Position numbers and translations under genes: made by a program. Under the pieces are notes generated by a model. The model saw nothing but the letters and a program-made list of their open reading frames with translations, searched no databases and had not been told where the DNA came from. From contig JAMLHN010000009.1 of NCBI GenBank assembly GCA_023957115.1, positions 1-64,000 on the forward strand: a stretch of 64,000 bases of DNA, given 5' to 3'. Of the stretch, positions 61,081 to 64,000 are shown one piece after another; positions within the stretch are counted from its first letter, which is position 1, and each line of letters begins with the position of its first letter. This stretch comes from Thermomicrobiales bacterium (lineage in GTDB: Bacteria; Chloroflexota; Chloroflexia; Thermomicrobiales; UBA6265).

Positions 61081-61098
61081 GATACGCACAGAAGCATC

Positions 61099-61449
61099 CT
61101 ATTCGAAATCGGCGGGTAGGCTGGCGAAACCCGATGGACGCATTTTGCCGGCTGCGATCAGCCGCTTGGCGACCGCGCGATTGATCTCAGACCAGTTGCT
61201 CTTCGGTCGACGTGGGGTGAATCGAATCGCGCGGGTTTGGTCGTCGACGCGCCGCCCTTTGACATCGATCCAACCGAACATCAACGCGACCTCGACCAGC
61301 TGTGGAAGATCGACGCGGTATTGCGGTGACGTCTTCTTATGAAATCGCACCCAATGCTCCGTCGCGGTCGCGCCATTGGTCTCCAACCAGGCTTCGAGCT
61401 CGTCTGGCGAGGTGAGTACCGGGAGCGTCGTCAGATCGGGATCTGGCAC
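61099..61449 (-). CDS. YdeI/OmpD-associated-like protein, short form
   Basis: A 116-residue protein of the YdeI/OmpD-associated (bacteriocin-protection) family. It has the ALMFGWIDVKGRRVDDQTRA and FTPRRPKSNWSEINRAVA stretches. Family members are usually about 190 residues; this one stops after KMRPSGFASLPADFE and lacks the C-terminal helices, so it is a short variant. GTG 61449 overlaps the stop of the D-aminopeptidase gene by one base, as TAGTG. The biochemical function is not established. Confidence 0.75.
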   Translation of the reverse strand: MPDPDLTTLPVLTSPDELEAWLETNGATATEHWVRFHKKTSPQYRVDLPQLVEVALMFGWIDVKGRRVDDQTRAIRFTPRRPKSNWSEINRAVAKRLIAAGKMRPSGFASLPADFE

Positions 61450-62303
61450 TACGGCGAGAGGGGAATGGCGCTGGCGCGCATCGTATTGACGAACTTGTGC
61501 AACAGATCGATTCCATCCGCCGCCGTGAAGGCAACAGTCCGTTCGCCGATCCGCTCGGCTCCTCCCTGTCGCTCCGCGGCTTCGGCCCGGCTCTGGTGAT
61601 CGTAGTCGAGCTCGACGCGGGCGTTCTCCGGCAGCACCGCCGGCTCGACGTTGCCAATCAGCTTCATCGCTTGGGCTGCATTTTCCTCGATGAGCCGTTG
61701 TGCTCGTTTCGGATGCATGCTGATCGCGCCGGTCTGGGAGATCCCTTCCTTGACCACCGCTTTCACCACCGGGCGCTTGAGAAACGCCTCGGTCTGATCG
61801 CACGCGGTCTGATCTCCGGTCACCAACAAAACGGGAACGCCCAACGCTCCGGCACAATAGGCGATCAAACCGAATTCACCGGTCGACTCACCAGCGATGC
61901 GGAGATCGTTCAGATTCGTACTCCAGGTGTGCGCAAGCGCCGACGACACCGTCCCGGCCTTGGAATGGAATCCTGTATAGAAGAGACCTTTGGTCTCGGG
62001 TGTCATCCCCTGGAGGAAGTTCATCGGCCCCGCACCGCCGCTGACCAACCGGCAGCGCTCATCGAGCTCGTCGATGAAGATATTCCGGTTTCCACCATGG
62101 AAGTCGTTGACCAGAATCTCGGTCGCTCCCGCGGAAAGTGCGCCCCGGGCTGCCGCGCTGACCTCGTGGGTCATGCGAAGCCGGCAGCGATCATATTCCG
62201 ACTCCTTGATCGGTGGGCTCCACGGCGTTTCCGGCGGAGTGACCTGCATCCAGGAATAGACCCCACAGGTACCCTCCATGTCGGCGCAAATATGGATTCT
62301 CAT
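61449..62303 (-). CDS. dppA: M55-family D-aminopeptidase, DppA type
   Basis: A 284-residue zinc D-aminopeptidase of the DppA family, which removes D-amino acids from D-peptides. The family start IHICADMEGTCGVYSWMQVT, ATEILVNDFHGGNRNIF and LFYTGFHSKAGTVSSALAHT carry the metal ligands. Length matches Bacillus DppA. It is probably cotranscribed with the CrtI-like gene upstream (nine-base gap) and the YdeI-like gene downstream. Confidence 0.9.
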   Translation of the reverse strand: MRIHICADMEGTCGVYSWMQVTPPETPWSPPIKESEYDRCRLRMTHEVSAAARGALSAGATEILVNDFHGGNRNIFIDELDERCRLVSGGAGPMNFLQGMTPETKGLFYTGFHSKAGTVSSALAHTWSTNLNDLRIAGESTGEFGLIAYCAGALGVPVLLVTGDQTACDQTEAFLKRPVVKAVVKEGISQTGAISMHPKRAQRLIEENAAQAMKLIGNVEPAVLPENARVELDYDHQSRAEAAERQGGAERIGERTVAFTAADGIDLLHKFVNTMRASAIPLSP

Positions 62304-62312
62304 TCTGCTCCT

Positions 62313-63878
62313 CTATCGCACGTCACTGAAACGGCCTATGATTTCCTGCGCGGCATTGTGACCAGGTGCCCCCATCACGCAGCCACCCGGCCACGCGCCG
62401 GACCCGCAGAGGAAGAGCCCCTGGATGGGACCTTCGTACGAGCTCGATCCCGGAACGGGACGCAGATCGAACGCCTGCTCGGGCACGAGCTCGCCGTGGA
62501 AGATATGTCCGCCGGTCAAGCCAAACCGCGCTTCGAGATCGGGCGGCGCCAACACCTGCATACCGACGATCTGGTCGGGAATGTTCGGCGCATACTCGGC
62601 GAACTCGCGAATCACATGGTTGGCAATCTCGTCCCGTCGCTCGTCCCAGGTCCCTTCTCCCAACCGGTAGGGGAAGTACTGCGTAAAGATCGAGATCGTG
62701 TGCTTGCCCTCGGGCGCCACCGACGGATCGACGGCCGACTGCATATGGATATTCATGAACGGTTTCTCAGACGGGTTGCCCTGGCGCGCATCTTCGTACG
62801 CCTTCTGCATGTAGTCGATGCTCGGCGCAATGAAGAGACCGCCGGTGCTGCCATCGCGCTGTTTTTGCGGATCGTCGCCGAGCGCCTTGAACCAGGGCAG
62901 CTCATTGACCGCCATGTTGATCTTCATGACTGGGCTCTCGATCTTGATCGACTCAACCGCTTTCCGGTAGTCGGCCGGAACGTCGGATTCGTCGAGCAGG
63001 GTGAGATAGGTCCGTTTCGGATCGGCGTTGGAAAGGACGACATTCGCCTCGATCTCCTCGCCACTTGTCAGCGCCACCCCGGTTGCCCGACCGTCCTGCA
63101 CGACGATCTGCTCGACATCGGCGCCGAGCCGAATCTCGACCCCGCGCTTCTCGGCAATACGCGCAAGGGCCCGGGTGATCGACCCCATCGCGCCTTTGAC
63201 ATAGGTCCAGCGTCCGCGATGCCCCGTGGACATTCCCATCGAATGAAAGAGCTTGACGTAGCCGGTACCGGTATCGCGCGGTCCGCGGAAGGTGCCGATG
63301 AGCCCGGAAGCCGCCACAACCGCCTGCATCTGCTCGCTCTCGAAAAAGTACTCGGCGATATCGGCCGCCGAGCCCAGATAAAACTTCTGGAAGATCAGCG
63401 CTTCGTCCGGCGTCGAGAACTGAGCGGCAACTTCCGACCACGAGGGCGGGCGGCGCAGGATATAGCGGTCCATGACCTCGCACGCCTTTTCGAGCATGGC
63501 GTCGTAGTGATCGTACGCTTCCGCATCCCTGGGGGAGATCTTGCGAATGTCATCGAGCCAGCGCTCGTGATCGTTCCAGTAGGAAAGCGTCGATCCGTCA
63601 GGGAACGGTGCGAAGAAGCGCGGATTCCGCTCCAGGAATACGAGCCCCTCGTCGAGCAACCGAAGTTCGTCGATCAGCTTCCGCGGCATGAGCGAGAGCA
63701 CGTACGACCCCGTGGAGAAGGTAAACCCGGGAACGTACTCCTCGGAAATGGCCGCACCACCAATCTTGGAATATCGCTCCAGCACCAGCGTGCTGATTCC
63801 CGCCTCAGCGAGATAGCAGGCCGCTACCAGACCGTTGTGACCGCCGCCAACGATGACCGCGTCGTATCGTTTCGCCAC
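62313..63878 (-). CDS. Phytoene-desaturase-like FAD oxidoreductase
   Basis: A 521-residue FAD-dependent amine-oxidase-type oxidoreductase of the CrtI/PYROXD2 group. The dinucleotide-binding N-terminus is AVIVGGGHNGLVAACYLAEA, and the C-terminus has GLFLCGSGAWPGGCVMGAPG. Carotenoid genes are not nearby and the protein is closer in motif to the general NAD(P)/FAD oxidoreductase group than to true phytoene desaturases, so the substrate is unknown. It heads the operon with dppA. Confidence 0.85.
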   Translation of the reverse strand: MAKRYDAVIVGGGHNGLVAACYLAEAGISTLVLERYSKIGGAAISEEYVPGFTFSTGSYVLSLMPRKLIDELRLLDEGLVFLERNPRFFAPFPDGSTLSYWNDHERWLDDIRKISPRDAEAYDHYDAMLEKACEVMDRYILRRPPSWSEVAAQFSTPDEALIFQKFYLGSAADIAEYFFESEQMQAVVAASGLIGTFRGPRDTGTGYVKLFHSMGMSTGHRGRWTYVKGAMGSITRALARIAEKRGVEIRLGADVEQIVVQDGRATGVALTSGEEIEANVVLSNADPKRTYLTLLDESDVPADYRKAVESIKIESPVMKINMAVNELPWFKALGDDPQKQRDGSTGGLFIAPSIDYMQKAYEDARQGNPSEKPFMNIHMQSAVDPSVAPEGKHTISIFTQYFPYRLGEGTWDERRDEIANHVIREFAEYAPNIPDQIVGMQVLAPPDLEARFGLTGGHIFHGELVPEQAFDLRPVPGSSSYEGPIQGLFLCGSGAWPGGCVMGAPGHNAAQEIIGRFSDVR

Positions 63879-64000
63879 TCGCCACCTCGCTTCTTCTTCG
63901 AATCTGTCCGTCCGGCTGGGCTGATACGCGGATCATAGCATCGTGTCCGCGCCCACCCACCGGTATAATCGCGACGCCGCCGGTGGCGGCTTCTGGCGAA

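Noticed and set aside
61497..63938. 813-codon open frame on the plus strand
   Set aside because: It is antisense to dppA and the CrtI-like gene and has no recognisable sequence or ribosome binding site; long antisense frames are common in GC-rich DNA.
63964..63969. TATAAT near the window end as a promoter
   Set aside because: No -35 element at proper spacing and no downstream gene visible in the window.
1..64000. CRISPR array, insertion sequence or rRNA
   Set aside because: No spaced direct repeats, transposase or rRNA sequence was seen.

Overview
This GC-rich window looks like a chromosome segment of a Chloroflexota bacterium, most likely near Thermomicrobia/Sphaerobacter. The evidence is: cysteine-rich secreted proteins with a long twin-arginine leader starting MD-x3-FD-x3-RS; family 5 solute-binding proteins with Tat-type leaders; a System II cytochrome c maturation operon; a Gram-positive-type LexA box (GAAC-N4-GTTC); and a tmRNA tag that begins with glycine. 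The assignment is inferred from gene content, not from a marker tree. Most of the window is ordinary housekeeping sequence with short intergenic gaps and many GTG or TTG starts.

Layout. 0-9 kb: OsmC, a Tat-exported 12-cysteine protein, a SulP transporter, ssrA (tmRNA) beside smpB, a methyltransferase, aroC, a GNAT protein coupled to a solute-binding protein, and a small HD-GYP protein. 9.6-24 kb: a HAD protein and trmD; recO; ccdA-resB-ccsA-resA; a KDPG aldolase; an NrtR-like regulator with NAD kinase; then a minus-strand run of zinc-ribbon protein, c-di-AMP receptor, tmk, Ycf45/R3H ATPase, GNAT-like protein, recR and ftsK. 26.8-32.7 kb: a P-loop kinase, then a LexA-controlled mutagenesis cassette of imuB, a small DUF6504-like gene and dnaE2. 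32.8-44.2 kb: def, priA, a D-cysteine desulfhydrase-like enzyme, a GSA-aminomutase-like enzyme, a coxD/coxE/xdhC/mocA molybdenum-hydroxylase maturation operon without structural genes, and an aldehyde dehydrogenase. 44.3-47.8 kb: an accessory block beside a tRNA-Leu(CAA) gene, with an unknown HTH-like protein, two paralogous cysteine-rich Tat-leader genes (one frameshifted), a small two-helix membrane protein and an unknown domain. 48-64 kb: an Rrf2 regulator with a thioredoxin-reductase-like enzyme, a DUF3267 protein, a dipeptide-type ABC operon without ATPases, a frameshifted PPOX gene, a secreted esterase, YdcF, a ureohydrolase with guanidinase-like motifs, an acyl-CoA synthetase with a frameshifted 3' end, a coiled-coil protein, a YdeI-like protein, a DppA-type D-aminopeptidase and a CrtI-like oxidoreductase.

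Reading-frame breaks occur in dnaE2, a cysteine-rich gene, the PPOX gene (two breaks) and the acyl-CoA synthetase (two breaks). A one- or two-base change restores family-consistent protein at each. Most lie at short base runs, so assembly error is a real possibility beside pseudogene formation.

The clearest regulatory finds are a sigma-70-type promoter whose 17-base spacer is filled by a near-perfect SOS palindrome before imuB, a TGTAAC-N7-GTTACA operator over the Rrf2 start, a G-quadruplex-type G-tract between ftsK and recR, and two copies of a dispersed hairpin repeat 45 kb apart.
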